In this document: positions 11,697-24,582 of the stretch, piece by piece
Numbering within the stretch: the stretch's first letter is position 1
Layout of the letters: the number at the start of each line of letters is the position of its first letter
Assembly (NCBI RefSeq): GCF_965363235.1
Contig: NC_134844.1
Coordinates: 75,881,497-75,945,496, forward strand
Direction of reading: 5' to 3'
Length of the DNA: 64,000 bases
From: Mytilus galloprovincialis
Taxonomy: Eukaryota > Mollusca > Bivalvia > Mytilida > Mytilidae
Position numbers and translations under genes: made by a program
The notes under the pieces: model-generated
Seen by the model: the letters and a program-made list of their open reading frames with translations, nothing else
Databases searched by the model: none
What the model was told of the DNA's origin: nothing

Positions 11697-11842
11697 CAAC
11701 TCGTCTAAACATCAACCTAACAATGTTAGATCTGTAAATTTGCTTTCACAAATTTTTGGTTCGTCCCTCGCCGGGATTTGAACCCATGCTACTGTGATAT
11801 CGTGACACCAAATCGCCTGCAATGCAGCCGTCCCGCTAGACA
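11697..11842 (-). mobile_element. tRNA-derived SINE
   Basis: On the minus strand the sequence contains a perfect RNA polymerase III B box, gggttcaaatccc (11773-11785). Upstream of it is a tRNA-like 5' part 'tctagcgggacggctgc...gcaggcgatttgg', and downstream an unrelated body ending in a (TA)n tail (11677-11697). The 5' part does not fold into a clean modern tRNA (extended spacing between boxes), so a SINE is more likely than a tRNA gene. I recognise the body as a recurrent mussel repeat, without being sure of its family name. Confidence 0.6.
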
Positions 11843-13393
11843 TATATATATATATTGAGTATTGGGAATCCTGTACACCCTTTCCTTAGACCAAGTTTAA
11901 CAAATATAATATGAATGTTTAAATTCAACTAATTATCTCCTGGCAATACACATTTATTTTAGGAACTTTTTATGTTTTATTTTGCAGTAAGCAGCTGTTT
12001 GTGATGCTTATAGGCATAAACAATCTAGTCTGGACATGTAAAACAGCAGCTGGTTCTATTTTGAAGTAAGCTATTTCATGTATTTGGTGATTACATTAAT
12101 TTGACATGACCAGACCAAGTCTTGGGATAAATTAATAGTACTCATTGTCATGATTGTACTAGCTTTTTATTGTTTTATATATTTTATGGAAAATACTGTT
12201 AGTTGAGGCCTGCAAAAATTAATTTATAAGGAGATGAAGTGTGGTTGCCAATGAGAGTAGAGACATCTAACAAATAGCATGAATAGAGTCATGGAGGATT
12301 GAAATCATACTCATTTTTATTAGAGTGTTACAAAATAATTGCAGGAAAAAAAAAACAACAACAAAAATCAAAATAATTGTGTATTTAGTAGGATTAGCCA
12401 AATCAAACAATAACTGACTTAAATCTTTTGAAATTTTCACATTTCTATTGATAAAATATTATTTTATAGATCAAATAATAAATAGATAAAAGGGCAGTAA
12501 TCCAGTCTCAGATTTTTGTTTTGGTTATATTGTATACAGCTGATTGTATTTTAATACTATTTACAAATACTTCTTTTATGTCAAAAGAAAAAAAAAATTG
12601 CTGTACCTGATATTGTGATTTATATTGAAATTGATAAAGACAACAAACTCAATAATGAGCTATTCCAATATCAATCTCCCTAGGGAAAAAAGGGGATGCT
12701 ACCTAATTTTAGACCTCCATAGTGCCCATAGACACATCAAACACTTGCCAAAATATAAGCCTGAATCCCTGAGGGGATCACATCAAATTATAAAAGTTGT
12801 ATATATTCTACACCGTGAATAAGACCAAACAATGATAGAAGGAGTTAGTTTTAAAATATAATTGAAAAACTAAACTGATACAAATCAATAATTTTTTTGA
12901 TGTTGATAAATAAATCACAATGTGTAATAGTTGTAATAAATTGTTATGCCAGCCTACAAAAGTAGAAGGGGTTTATGTTTAATGAACCATGCTTTTGTTT
13001 GTTTATTCTTTCATCTGTTCTGCTTTAGGTTCAAGTTTTGGTAAAAGTTTTTGGTCAGGATAGTTGTTAATGATGTTAACTACCAATCAACTTAAAAATA
13101 AATATACATGTGCCTTATGTTATGATCTTTCTAAGGATAAATTAATGGTTTGACCCCAATTTCATGGTCCATTGAAAATAGAAAATTTATCACAACTTCT
13201 AGCTATTCTTTTTATAGAGTTATTCCACGAGATATTTTTAGGTCACTCATTAGAATATCTTTTAAATATATGATTTTGATTACAACTGCATTAAGATAGA
13301 ATAATTGCATGCAGAAAATTATTGCTTTTGTCACATATATATCACTTGTCAATTTAATAAAATTAAACATTTTTTTTTATTACTTTATTACAG
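11843..13393. other. Intron-like/intergenic AT-rich DNA
   Basis: There is a short splice-bounded segment at 11987-12066 (ttttgcag| ... |gtaagc), open in one frame only. At 12225-12260 and 12650-12800 are weak matches to dispersed-repeat words. No complete gene is seen. Confidence 0.35.
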
Positions 13394-13720
13394 AAGCTAC
13401 AAAATAGAGCTAAGGCCCTTTAAGCCAAGAAACTGCCAGTGTCAGAAAAGGACAAACTTAGAAAGGCCATGCAAATTGATTTAATGTCAAGTTGGGACAG
13501 TGATTCTGTAGATAAACTCGCCTGATCACAACTGGGATTTGACTGTCACAAGATTTTAAATCTTACATGGATAAACTAAAGTCATTTACTAGACTGTAAA
13601 TACCAGAGACAGCTGAATGCACAAGGCAAAGAGCTGAGGTCCAAGTAAATCGGAGAGGCCTTGTCACAAGAAATGTACAGAACTTGCATGAATTTTTACT
13701 TAAGGGCATATGACAAAAAA
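13394..13720 (+). pseudogene. Broken terminal-exon relic, charged protein of unknown family
   Basis: After an acceptor-like 'tactttattacag' a frame reads through lysine-rich sequence into MSSWDSDSVDK and then hits TGA. A parallel frame downstream reads ECTRQRAEVQVNRRG. In-frame TAA and TGA codons interrupt both. The acidic MSS..SDS..DK patch followed by an Arg/Gln-rich stretch recalls the C-terminus of uncharacterised proteins frequent in bivalve genomes. That resemblance is from memory and weak. Confidence 0.25.
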
Positions 13721-14668
13721 TTGAGAGATATCAATAAAAATTTCTTTAAATTTTAATAAGGACCAATTCAAAGGTACACTTTTGGAATTTGCAAGAACAA
13801 AAATACCTTCATGTTTACTTTTGAATTATAGTTGACAGTTTTCAGTTTAAGGGGGAACCCTTAAAATGAAGTGGTTTGGTTTATTGAATTTGATTATTTT
13901 TTAAAGTAAAAAAATGAATTACTGCTCTTTTATTTCAACATTTGCATTTTCTATTAAAATTATTTACAAGTGCAGCATATCGGTGACATCATATTATGTT
14001 ATTGTGTTTGGTTAAGCTACATATTTCTTTTTACTTAAACTTTCTGTTGCCTTTTCTAATTAATTAAATGCTGAATAATAATTTGAGTGTGGCTCATTTC
14101 AGTGTCTTGTATTTGCTGTCAAGATTTTTCCTGTAAGATTTCACATTATTTATAATCGCTTGGTCAAAGGGAGATAACTATTTGAATCTTCACATTAGAT
14201 AATCTGCGAAGAGGATTATGTAAAATGTAAATAGTTGAAAATTAATTTTATGGTTCAATAAAATCAAAATAAGTTATTGCCATTCATTATAAATTTCTAT
14301 CAAAAATAAGGCTCAAAGAATTTTTTTATTTTATTTATATAAATAATAACAAAGTACACACATCATGCACATGTTGACTTCATAAAATTTGTAAACAAAT
14401 AAAATTGAAAATAAAACTAAATTTTTAACTAATCAGGAGACCGTCAATACACCAAATATATTTATAAACTTATTATTTTCTTCAATTGTCCAAGTACATT
14501 CAATATTGATAATTTTTTGCTTGACATTACATAATTTTGTTGATAAAAGTTTATTTGTGTGCTATTTTATTCAATTGTACATATTTGAAGTATTACATTA
14601 CACCTTATTATTTTTATTCTTGCATACAGCATTTGGAATGAAATTTTAATCAATGCAGGATGTTTTTT
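13721..14668. other. Intergenic, no gene seen
   Basis: AT-rich sequence with no repeat structure or coding signal that I can support. Confidence 0.45.
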
Positions 14669-14672
14669 TTGT

Positions 14673-15739
14673 CGAGCCTGCAACTTTTGTTGCAGAAAGC
14701 TCGACATAGGGATAGTGATCGGGCGGCGGCGTTAGCTAACTTTTTAAAAGCTTTATATTTTAGAAGGTGGAAGACCTGGATGCTTCATACTTTGTATATA
14801 GATGCCTCATGTTACGAAGTTTCCGTCAGTCACATGTCAAATGTCCTTGACCTCATTTTCATGGTTCAGTGACCACTTGAAAAAAAAGATCAGAGTTTTT
14901 GTAATGTTGAATTCTCTCTTATTATAAGTAATAGAATAATTATATTTGGTATGTGCGTACCTTGCAAGGTCCTCATGCCCATCAGACGGTTTTCACTTGA
15001 CCTGACCTCATTTCATGGATCAGTGAACAAGGTTAAGTTTTGGTGGTCAAGTCCATATCTCAGATACTATAAGCAATAGGGCTAGTATATTTGGTGTAGA
15101 GAAGGACTGTAAGGTGTACATGTCCAACAGGCAGGTGTCATCTGACCTTGACCTCATTTTCATGGTTCAGTGGTTATAGTTAAGTTTTTGTGTTTTGGTC
15201 TGTTTTTCTTATACTTTATGCAATAGATCTACTATATTTGTTGTATGGAATGATTGTAAGGTGTACATGTCTAGCGAGCAGATGTCATCTGACCTTGACC
15301 TCATTTTCATGGTTGAGTGGTCAAAGTTAAGTTTTTGAGTTTTGGTCTTTTTATCTAATACTATATGCCATAGGTCAACTATATTTGGTGTATGGAAATA
15401 TTTTATGATCTATATGTCAGTCGCGCAGGTTTTATTTGACCTCGACCTCATTTTCACGGTTCATTGCTCAGTGTTAAGTTCTTGTGTTTTGGTCTATTTT
15501 TTTAAAACTAAGTAATAGGTCAACTATATTTGTTGTATGGAAGCTTTGTTAGCTGTACATGTCTGTCTGGCATGGTTCATCTGACCTTGACCTCATTTTC
15601 ATGGTTCATTGCTCTTTGTTTAGTTATCTTGGTTAATGTTAAGTTTATGTGGCAGTTTTTAATAAAGCTTTATACTTAGGACTATCAACATAATATCAAT
15701 GATAAGTAAAGAAGGCGAGACATTTCAGTGTGTGCACTC
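14673..15739 (+). mobile_element. ~1.07-kb dispersed element with internal ~150-bp tandem repeats, copy 1
   Basis: It starts cgagcctgcaacttttgt and ends gtgtgcactc, with TTGT on each side (14669-14672, 15740-15743). The motif ttgacctcattttcatggtt recurs at about 14848, 15000, 15140, 15292, 15440 and 15584, so the body is about six diverged 140-150-bp units. The same element lies inverted at 38254-39310 inside another repeat, which proves mobility. No open frame of substance. Element class is not clear: there are no obvious terminal inverted repeats and no poly(A). The TTGT at the right end could be element sequence rather than target duplication. Confidence 0.8.
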
Positions 15740-18700
15740 TTGTGAATTTACGAATTATGTTAATCATGTAAATAATGTTATGTTTTTTGTTTTTTGCTTT
15801 TTGAAGTTTTTAAAATTGACAAATAATGCTAGCAGGGGAGATTATTCATTTAATATTTATGATGCCAAACTTGAAATTTAGAGGTGCCTATGTTTGCTAT
15901 TTGTTATAACCCAATTGTTATGATTCTTAAATAATCTATACAAGTAAGCATGTTAATTTGTCAATAACAATTATTTTATTGATTAGTTTGAATTTGATGA
16001 GGTTCTTTGATGTACAACTTGACTTTTTTAAACAAAAGTGTTTTTTTATTTGTTTTAAATGTTTTTAAAATTGTATAACAAACTTTTTGACATTTTATTT
16101 TAATTTATCACCAAAACAACTCTAATTTGTCAGTATCTGAATAAAATTAATTTGTTAGATACTTTGTTTCTTTTATTGAAGTATATACAAAGGGAGATAA
16201 CTCAAAATTGTTTTTTTTTATTATTCTGACCCGATTAGAAGTGATGAAAATAACTATATTGCCCAAGACAGGATGACAATAAGAAAATGCTAGAAATTGT
16301 TGTGTATGGTTATGCTTTGTCCAAAAGTTTTTGTTATCTCCTGTATTGTATATTGCTGCCATTGTCAAAATCCAAATCACACATAGATAGCCTTGTCCTA
16401 TAGTTTATATCTGGTGTTTGTGTTTTTTGTATGTCTTAGATTCTAACTCTTCAAGTTCTTATATAAATTCAGATGCATTGCCATTCTTTACATATAGGTA
16501 AAGGCATATTTACAAAATGGTATTGAGCTTTGCAAATGAGTGACATGTATTCGTTGGATTATTGTTTAAGTTTCATCTTAAAAATAGTCTTCAATGTTAC
16601 TGACAAATTATACATTTGCACATTGCCATTTGAAACCACAAATATTATTCTACTGTAAATACACAGAGCAGCAATCCATGCCTTTCAAGTCTAATACTTT
16701 GTAAACATGGATCAGAAAAGTTGGAGGATCAATTTTATATGTACAGTAGCTACAAAGTTATCACCATTAAAAATTCCTGTTTTTCCTAATTTTTGTTTTT
16801 TTATTTAATTAGATATTTCCAAACCAGATATTTGGGTTAAAGTAAAAACAAATCCCCAACATCCCTTTTCCAAAAAAAAATTTGTTTAAAAGCAGAGGGA
16901 AAAATTCTGGAAATATTTTATGATCTATATGTCAGTCGCGCAGGTTTTATTTGACCTCAACCTCATTTTCACGGTTCATTGCTCAGTGTTAAGTTCTTGT
17001 GTTTTGGTCTATTTTTTTAAAACTAAGTAATAGGTCAACTATATTTGTTGTATGGAAGCTTTGTTAGCTGTACATGTCTGTCTGGCATGGTTCATCTGAC
17101 CTTGACCTCATTTTCATGGTTCATTGCTCTTTGTTTAGTTATCTTGGTTAATGTTAAGTTTATGTGGCAGTTTTTAATAAAGCTTTATACTTAGGACTAT
17201 CAACATAATATCAATGATAAGTAAAGAAGGCGAGACATTTCAGTGTGTGCACTCTTGTGAAATTACGAATTATGTTAATCATGTAAATAATGTTATGTTT
17301 TTTGTTTTTTGCTTTTTGAAGTTTTTAAAATTGACAAATAATGCTAGCAGGGGAGATTATTCATTTAATATTTATGATGCCAAACTTGAAATTTAGAGGT
17401 GCCTATGTTTGCTATTTGTTATAACCCAATTGTTATGATTCTTAAATAATCTATACAAGTAAGCATGTTAATTTGTCAATAACAATTATTTTATTGATTA
17501 GTTTGAATTTGATGAGGTTCTTTGATGTACAACTTGACTTTTTTTAAACAAAAGTGTTTTTTTATTTGTTTTAAATGTTTTTAAAATTGTATAACAAACT
17601 TTTTGACATTTTATTTTAATTTATCACCAAAACAACTCTAATTTGTCAGTATCTGAATAAAATTAATTTGTTAGATACTTTGTTTCTTTTATTGAAGTAT
17701 ATACAAAGGGAGATAACTCAAAATTGTTTTTTTTTATTATTCTGACCCGATTAGAAGTGATGAAAATAACTATATTGCCCAAGACAGGATGACAATAAGA
17801 AAATGCTAGAAATTGTTGTGTATGGTTATGCTTTGTCCAAAAGTTTTTGTTATCTCCTGTATTGTATATTGCTGCTATTGTCAAAATCCAAATCACACAT
17901 AGATAGCCTTGTCCTATAGTTTATATCTGGTGTTTGTGTTTTTTGTATGTCTTAGATTCTAACTCTTCAAGTTCTTATATAAATTCAGATGCATTGCCAT
18001 TCTTTACATATAGGTAAAGGCATATTTACAAAATGGTATTGAGCTTTGCAAATGAGTGACATGTATTCGTTGGATTATTGTTTAAGTTTCATCTTAAAAA
18101 TAGTCTTCAATGTTACTGACAAATTATACATTTGCACATTGCCATTTGAAACCACAAATATTATTCTACTGTAAATACACAGAGCAGCAATCCATGCCTT
18201 TCAAGTCTAATACTTTGTAAACATGGATCAGAAAAGTTGGAGGATCAATTTTATATGTACAGTAGCTACAAAGTTATCACCATTAAAAATTCCTGTTTTT
18301 CCTAATTTTTGTTTATTTATTTAATTAGATATTTCCAAACCAGATATTTGGGTTAAAGTAAAAACAAATCCCCAACATCCCTTTTCCAAAAAAAAATTTG
18401 TTTAAAAGCAGAGGGAAAAATTCTGGAAATATTTTATGATCTATATGTCAGTCGCGCAGGTTTTATTTGACCTCAACCTCATTTTCACGGTTCATTGCTC
18501 AGTGTTAAGTTCTTGTGTTTTGGTCTATTTTTTTAAAACTAAGTAATAGGTCAACTATATTTGTTGTATGGAAGCTTTGTTAGCTGTACATGTCTGTCTG
18601 GCATGGTTCATCTGACCTTGACCTCATTTTCATGGTTCATTGCTCTTTGTTTAGTTATCTTTGTTAATGTTAAGTTTATGTGGCAGTTTTTAATAAAGCT

Positions 18701-19940
18701 TTATACTTAGGACTATCAACATAATATCAATGATAAGTAAAGAAGGCGAGACATTTCAGTGTGTGCACTCTTGTGAAATTACGAATTATGTTAATCATGT
18801 AAATAATGTTATGTTTTTTGTTTTTTGCTTTTTGAAGTTTTTAAAATTGACAAATAATGCTAGCAGGGGAGATTATTCATTTAATATTTATGATGCCAAA
18901 CTTGAAATTTAGAGGTGCCTATGTTTGCTATTTGTTATAACCCAATTGTTATGATTCTTAAATAATCTATACAAGTAAGCATGTTAATTTGTCAATAACA
19001 ATTATTTTATTGATTAGTTTGAATTTGATGAGGTTCTTTGATGTACAACTTGACTTTTTTTAAACAAAAGTGTTTTTTTATTTGTTTTAAATGTTTTTAA
19101 AATTGTATAACAAACTTTTTGACATTTTATTTTAATTTATCACCAAAACAACTCTAATTTGTCAGTATCTGAATAAAATTAATTTGTTAGATACTTTGTT
19201 TCTTTTATTGAAGTATATACAAAGGGAGATAACTCAAAATTGTTTTTTTTTATTATTCTGACCCGATTAGAAGTGATGAAAATAACTATATTGCCCAAGA
19301 CAGGATGACAATAAGAAAATGCTAGAAATTGTTGTGTATGGTTATGCTTTGTCCAAAAGTTTTTGTTATCTCCTGTATTGTATATTGCTGCCATTGTCAA
19401 AATCCAAATCACACATAGATAGCCTTGTCCTATAGTTTATATCTGGTGTTTGTGTTTTTTGTATGTCTTAGATTCTAACTCTTCAAGTTCTTATATAAAT
19501 TCAGATGCATTGCCATTCTTTACATATAGGTAAAGGCATATTTACAAAATGGTATTGAGCTTTGCAAATGAGTGACATGTATTCGTTGGATTATTGTTTA
19601 AGTTTCATCTTAAAAATAGTCTTCAATGTTACTGACAAATTATACATTTGCACATTGCCATTTGAAACCACAAATATTATTCTACTGTAAATACACAGAG
19701 CAGCAATCCATGCCTTTCAAGTCTAATACTTTGTAAACATGGATCAGAAAAGTTGGAGGATCAATTTTATATGTACAGTAGCTACAAAGTTATCACCATT
19801 AAAAATTCCTGTTTTTCCTAATTTTTGTTTTTTTATTTAATTAGATATTTCCAAACCAGATATTTGGGTTAAAGTAAAAACAAATCCCCAACATCCCTTT
19901 TCCAAAAAAAAAATTGTTTAAAAGCAGAGGGAAAAATTCT
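15394..19940. repeat. Three near-identical tandem copies of a 1516-bp unit
   Basis: Units start at the same word ggaaatattttatgatctat at 15394, 16909 and 18425, and the third ends at 19940 with '...gggaaaaattctg'. The copies differ by only a handful of substitutions and one-base length changes (for example 15747 t/a, 17877 c/t, 18314 t/a). Each unit contains the last ~350 bp of the ~1.07-kb element above plus about 1.17 kb of otherwise single-copy DNA. The small frames repeated three times within it (60 aa plus, 77 aa minus) are carried along by the duplication and have no gene-like features. Confidence 0.95.
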
Positions 19941-20084
19941 GCCTTTTCTTTATTATTCATTTGCACTATTGTTTTGTAAGTAGTTATACAGGATTATATT
20001 GACTTTAAATTGCATTAAATTTGATGGAAGTTCTAATTTAAATAAGTCATAAACAAGAAATTTATTTGAATTTACATGTAATTA

Positions 20085-20370
20085 AATTACATAATTAATT
20101 AAATTTAATTTATATTTAAAATTCTTTAAATTTGAAATTTATTGAAATTTAATTTATATTAAAAGATCTTTAAATCTCAAATTTATTCAAATTTAAATTA
20201 TATCAAAACTTCTTTAAATTTGAAATTTATTCAAATTTAATTTATATTAAAAATTCTTTAAATCTCAAATTTATTCAAATTTAATTTACATAAACATTTC
20301 TTTAAATTAGAAATTTATTCAAATTTAGTCTATACTTAAATTCTTTAAATTTGAAATTTATTTAGATTTA
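20085..20370. repeat. 44-bp AT satellite, about 6 copies
   Basis: The word ctttaaat recurs at 20124, 20168, 20212, 20256, 20300 and 20343, a strict 44-bp step. The unit alternates 'aatttgaaatttattcaaa' and 'tttaatttatattaaaa'. Copies alternate between 'aaatttga' and 'aaatctca' after the word, hinting at an 88-bp dimer. Confidence 0.85.
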
Positions 20371-20719
20371 AAAATACCTTTAAACTAGGTTGAAATTTGG
20401 GAATTTATTTGCAATATTAAATTTAGTTTAAATCTATATTAAATTAGAAATTTTCCAGCAAAGTAAATGCATAATATTTTTTGTAATTTGAAATTTAATA
20501 TGCATAACATATACATTTAATTTTATATTAAATGCATCATTTCATGCAGTGAATAGTCGCAGAAAAATTCAAATCATTTTTTTCTTATTTTTATTTTGGA
20601 AAGAGGGGCGTGGATAAGTTATTTAAATTCAATTTTCTTTTAGAAAAATTGTTTTCGAAAGGAAGGAAAAATTATGATTAATTCCTTTGAAAATAAAGGC
20701 GTAACATTAACTTATAACT

Positions 20720-22015
20720 AGAGGCTCTAAAGAGCCTGTGTCGCTCACCTTGGTCTATGTGAATATTAAACAAAGGAAGCAGATGGATTCATGACAAAAT
20801 TGTGTTTTTGTGATGGTGATGAGTTTGTACATCTTACTTTACTGAACATTCTTGCTGCGTACAATCATCTCTATCTATAATGAACTTGGCCCAGTAGTTT
20901 CAGTGGAAAATGTTAGTAAAAATTTACAAATTTTATAAAAATTTACTATAAAGGACAATAACTCCTTAGGGGTCAATTGAACATTTTGGTCATGTTGACT
21001 TATTTTTAGGTCTTACTTTGCTGCACATTATTGCTGTTTACAGTTTATCTCTATCTATAATAATATTCAAGATAATAACAAATAAATGACAAAATTTAAT
21101 TAAAATTACCCATTCAGAGGCAGCAACCTAACAACGGGTTGTCCGATCCATCTGAAAATTTCAGGGCAAATAGATCTTGACCTGATAAACAATTTAATCC
21201 ATATCAGATTTGCTCTAAATGCTTTGGTTTTTGAGTTATAAGCCAAAAACTGCATTTTACCCCTTTGTTTTATCTTTAGCCGTGGCGACCATCTTGGTTG
21301 AATGGCCGGGTCACCGGACAAATTTTTAAAACTAGATACCCCAAAGATGATTGTGGTCAAGTTTGGATAAATTTGGCCCAGTAGTGTCAGTGGAGAAGAT
21401 TTTTGTAAGAGATTACTAAGATTTTCGAAAAATGGTTAAAAATTGACTATAAAGGGCAATAACTCCTAGAGGGGTCAACTGACCATTTGGTTCATGTGAC
21501 TTATTTTTGAATCTTACTTTGCTGAACATTATTGCTGTTTACAGTTTATCTCTATCTATAATAATATTCAAGATAATAACCAAAAACCGCAAAGTTTCCT
21601 TAAAATTTCCAATTCAGGGGCAGCAACCCAACTACGGGTTGTCTGATTCCTCTGAAAATTTCAGGGCAGATAGATCTTGACCTGATTAACAATGTTACCC
21701 CATGTCAGATCTGCTCTGAATGCTTTGGTGTTTGAGTTATAAGTCAAATACTGCATTTTACCCTTATGTTCTATTTTTAGCCATGGCGGCCATCTTGGTT
21801 GGTTGGCCGGGTCACCGGACACATTTTCTAAACTAGATACCCCAATGATGATTTTGTCAAAGTTTGGTTTAATTTGGCCCAGTAGTTTCAGAGGAGAAGA
21901 TTTCTGTAAAAGTTAACGACGACGGACGACGACGGACGACGACGACGGACGCCGGACCCCGGACGCAAAGTGCTGAGAAAAGCTCCCTTGGCCCTGTGGG
22001 CCAGGTGAGCTAAAA
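20720..22015 (+). repeat. Dispersed element 'gaggctctaaagagcc...ggccaggtgagc', short copy
   Basis: The start 'gaggctctaaagagcctgtg' is itself a small palindrome followed by cgctcaccttgg. The end 'ttggccctgtgggccaggtgagc' carries the complement of that word, so the ends are weakly inverted. The body contains two ~510-bp units (marker caataactcct at 20943 and 21453). A microsatellite (gacgacgga)n precedes the 3' end at 21918-21965. The 84-residue minus-strand frame at 21106-21360 is inside the unit, recurs in every copy and is not a gene. Confidence 0.85.
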
Positions 22016-22189
22016 ATGTGTTATTGAAATATTTTTAATAAAAACAAATGTTTGTTCCTCGAAGACAAATGGACGGTACTATTGATTTGAGAAATTTGAG
22101 AGTTATAAATGTGTCATGGTTACGCATGATAAAACAGCTTAATAATAAGCGGAAAAAAGGATTATTTTATTTTATGCAGAACGATACTT

Positions 22190-22740
22190 TCAATGTTAAG
22201 TAAGCTTAACAAAGGGACATTCAAAATCATCAGTCAAAACAACATGACAACGCTATGGCAAAGGAAAAAGACAAAAGACCAAATGATAAAAAGAAAAGTC
22301 ACAATTGGGAAGCTGACTTCATCTCTTTTGTGGGTAAGTTTTGATTTTAAGCGACACTCATTGTCAATTTCTAGATGTAAGTCAAGATATGAGACATACT
22401 TAAATGTATCTTGGTTGTATCTTTTATTTCAAAATTGATGCAATAGATGTGCTCTACATAGTCACCAAACTTGTGTTATGGAAAGTTAAGTTCTGTTTGT
22501 TGAAAAACACGTCCTCCAAACGTAGCAAATATGTTGTAAAAAATTATCAATAATACTGGTAATACTGATAATACCAGTTTCAGAGGAGTTTTCCTTCGTA
22601 TTAGCGTGGTGTTTTACAATATACGAGTTAGAACAATAAACTAGTATTAATATACGTTGTCCAATCTTTTTTTTAATCAAGCCAGGACCATCTATTTCAA
22701 TTTTCGAATTTTGGTTTGGAATGGGAAATACTTGTTTAAA
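22190..22740 (-). pseudogene. Decayed Naiad/Penelope-like RT fragment with its 3' block
   Basis: From about 22295 to 22740 the minus strand is a diverged, gapped copy of the RT region at 40400-40960. A shared landmark is 'ttgaaaaacacgtcctcc(g/a)aacgt' at 22500 and 40719; others are at 22361-22400 and 22705-22730. The adjoining 22190-22290 matches 39815-39900, the block directly downstream of the other copy's coding region, so both seem to share a 3' untranslated part. Stops and frameshifts throughout. Confidence 0.7.
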
Positions 22741-23755
22741 ATGCATAAACATAATTTAGTCAAATGTGTTAATGATATTTGTCATCATGGATATGAAACG
22801 CACTGGTTTGGTTCAAAATTCCTATACATGTCAACTAGTCTATTTGATCACTTTTAAAACAAATGGAAATCACGTGTATTGTTACTCGAATTTAATTTGG
22901 ACATTCGATCTGACATGACTTAATAATAGTTATGTTTATGTTAATCTTGCCCAAACAATTCATGAACACTACAGTTTTATACATTTTGTTCCTTATTGTA
23001 TCACCAACCCTGTACACTGCAATTGACATGTTCCTTTTCGATAAATTAACTGTTAAATTATTATGAATTTCTGGACAAACAGAGGTTTTTATACCATGCG
23101 ACATAAAGCACACATTTTTTGTTAACACTCCTCAACTTCATATTTGATCTGGCCTCACAACTGTTTTTATTCTGGCACCATGAGTGGTAAGTAGACATAA
23201 CGCACGTCAGGGTAAACAATTATAAACATGGTATATTTGAGACTTTTTTACACAAATTGAATATCCTTGAAACATTTCTCTTGTTATTGTATAAAATGAT
23301 CGAAAACTACGGTTCTTACGTGTTTCACGTGTTGATAATAGATTTATAGTTAACATGCGTTTGCATAAATTTCATATTAGAAATGGAAAATAGATTCAAC
23401 GAATAAGTTAGAACGTTTACCCGGATTTAATCATCTTTAATGAAGTCTTTGCGCGAGAGGCGTACTTATTTTACCATTATGGCATTGGCACGGTACAAGA
23501 AAAAGCTAAGCTGTGAAAGTCTTAAATACATATGTTTGTATATGATGGTGGAATATCAAGGGTACTTATGTTTCTCATAAAGCACCAAATAGAGCCAAAA
23601 CAAAATATGATATAATCACAACGTTTTATTTTTTGGTATAAGAAATATCATTATTTGTGAATTGGTAAAATGTGCATTTAAAAAAGTAAGATAATAAAAA
23701 TACCGAAATCCACAGAAAATGCAAACGGAAAGTCTCTAATCAAGTTGCAAAATCA
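22741..23755. other. Intron/intergenic DNA, no gene seen
   Basis: Small minus-strand frame 22892-23128 has no signal or domain and is not called. If the Ig gene described below extends past its second Ig exon, its next exons should lie here or beyond, but I could not find a membrane-spanning exon. Confidence 0.35.
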
Positions 23756-24430
23756 AAAGCTCAAACGTATCAAACGAATGGATGACAAATGTCATATTTC
23801 TGACTTGGAACAGGTATTTTCTGATGTAGAAAAACTGTGGCTTACACTTGGTTCTATAACTAGCTTCACCTCTCACTTGTATGACAGTGGCATACAATTT
23901 TATTATATTACAAACAATGTGTGAAAAAAATCCCAGGCATAATAGGTAAAAATGAGGTACAGCAATCAATATTGCGTTATTATATAATCAATAAAGAAAC
24001 AAACCAATATGTCAATATAGAAAAGCAAAAAGGCATATAGACAAAGCACATAAGCAAAAACGAAAGACAAGCGAACACAAATTACCCGTAGCACAATAAC
24101 ACAATGACGGGATGTATAAGTACAGAGCCACGTCAAATGGATATTACCAAACATAGACTAAACAGTAAAAGTAATAATTTACAAACTACAAATAAAAGAA
24201 CACTATAACATGTAATTACAAATGATAAACAACGTCAGTGTCTAAAATCTATATTTCAAGAACATCGTGTATTATTTTGTGAAGTTGATACGGAATACTT
24301 ATCAAGAAGGTCTTGGTATCTTCCGCTAAACTCTTTTAGAAAAAGTTCGCAGACATAAGTCTAATTCATCAATTAGTGACGTTTTATATAGTAGCAGCTG
24401 AAAGCTCTTGAATACCGAATAAAATCCAAC
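23756..24430. repeat. Diverged dispersed repeat, copy 1 of a pair
   Basis: Similar in order and wording to 26030-27180: 'acaatgtgtgaaaaaaat', then 'gccacgtcaaatggat', then 'gataaacaacgtcagt', then 'catcgtgtattattt', 'ggtcttg(g/a)tatcttcc', and 'gctcttgaataccgaat'. Also contains 'tctgacttggaacagg', a word shared with the block at 31.5 kb. The frames here are remnants. Confidence 0.6.
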
Positions 24431-24582
24431 AAATCTTTACAGTCGAATCTATAAATTGAGAACAATATTTTATCCTGTATTTTGGTAGGACTCTAAGCGA
24501 CGAATCAATGTAATACTAAAATACATATAGACAGTAATGTAATGCGTTATACATGTTAATAGCTCTATTATTTGACTTGCAC

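Noticed and set aside
11697..11842. Functional tRNA gene on the minus strand
   Set aside because: Perfect B box but poor cloverleaf and a SINE-like body with (TA)n tail.
15699..19412. Three identical 60-aa plus and three 77-aa minus frames
   Set aside because: Identity comes from the recent triplication, not from selection; no domain, codon or splice signal.
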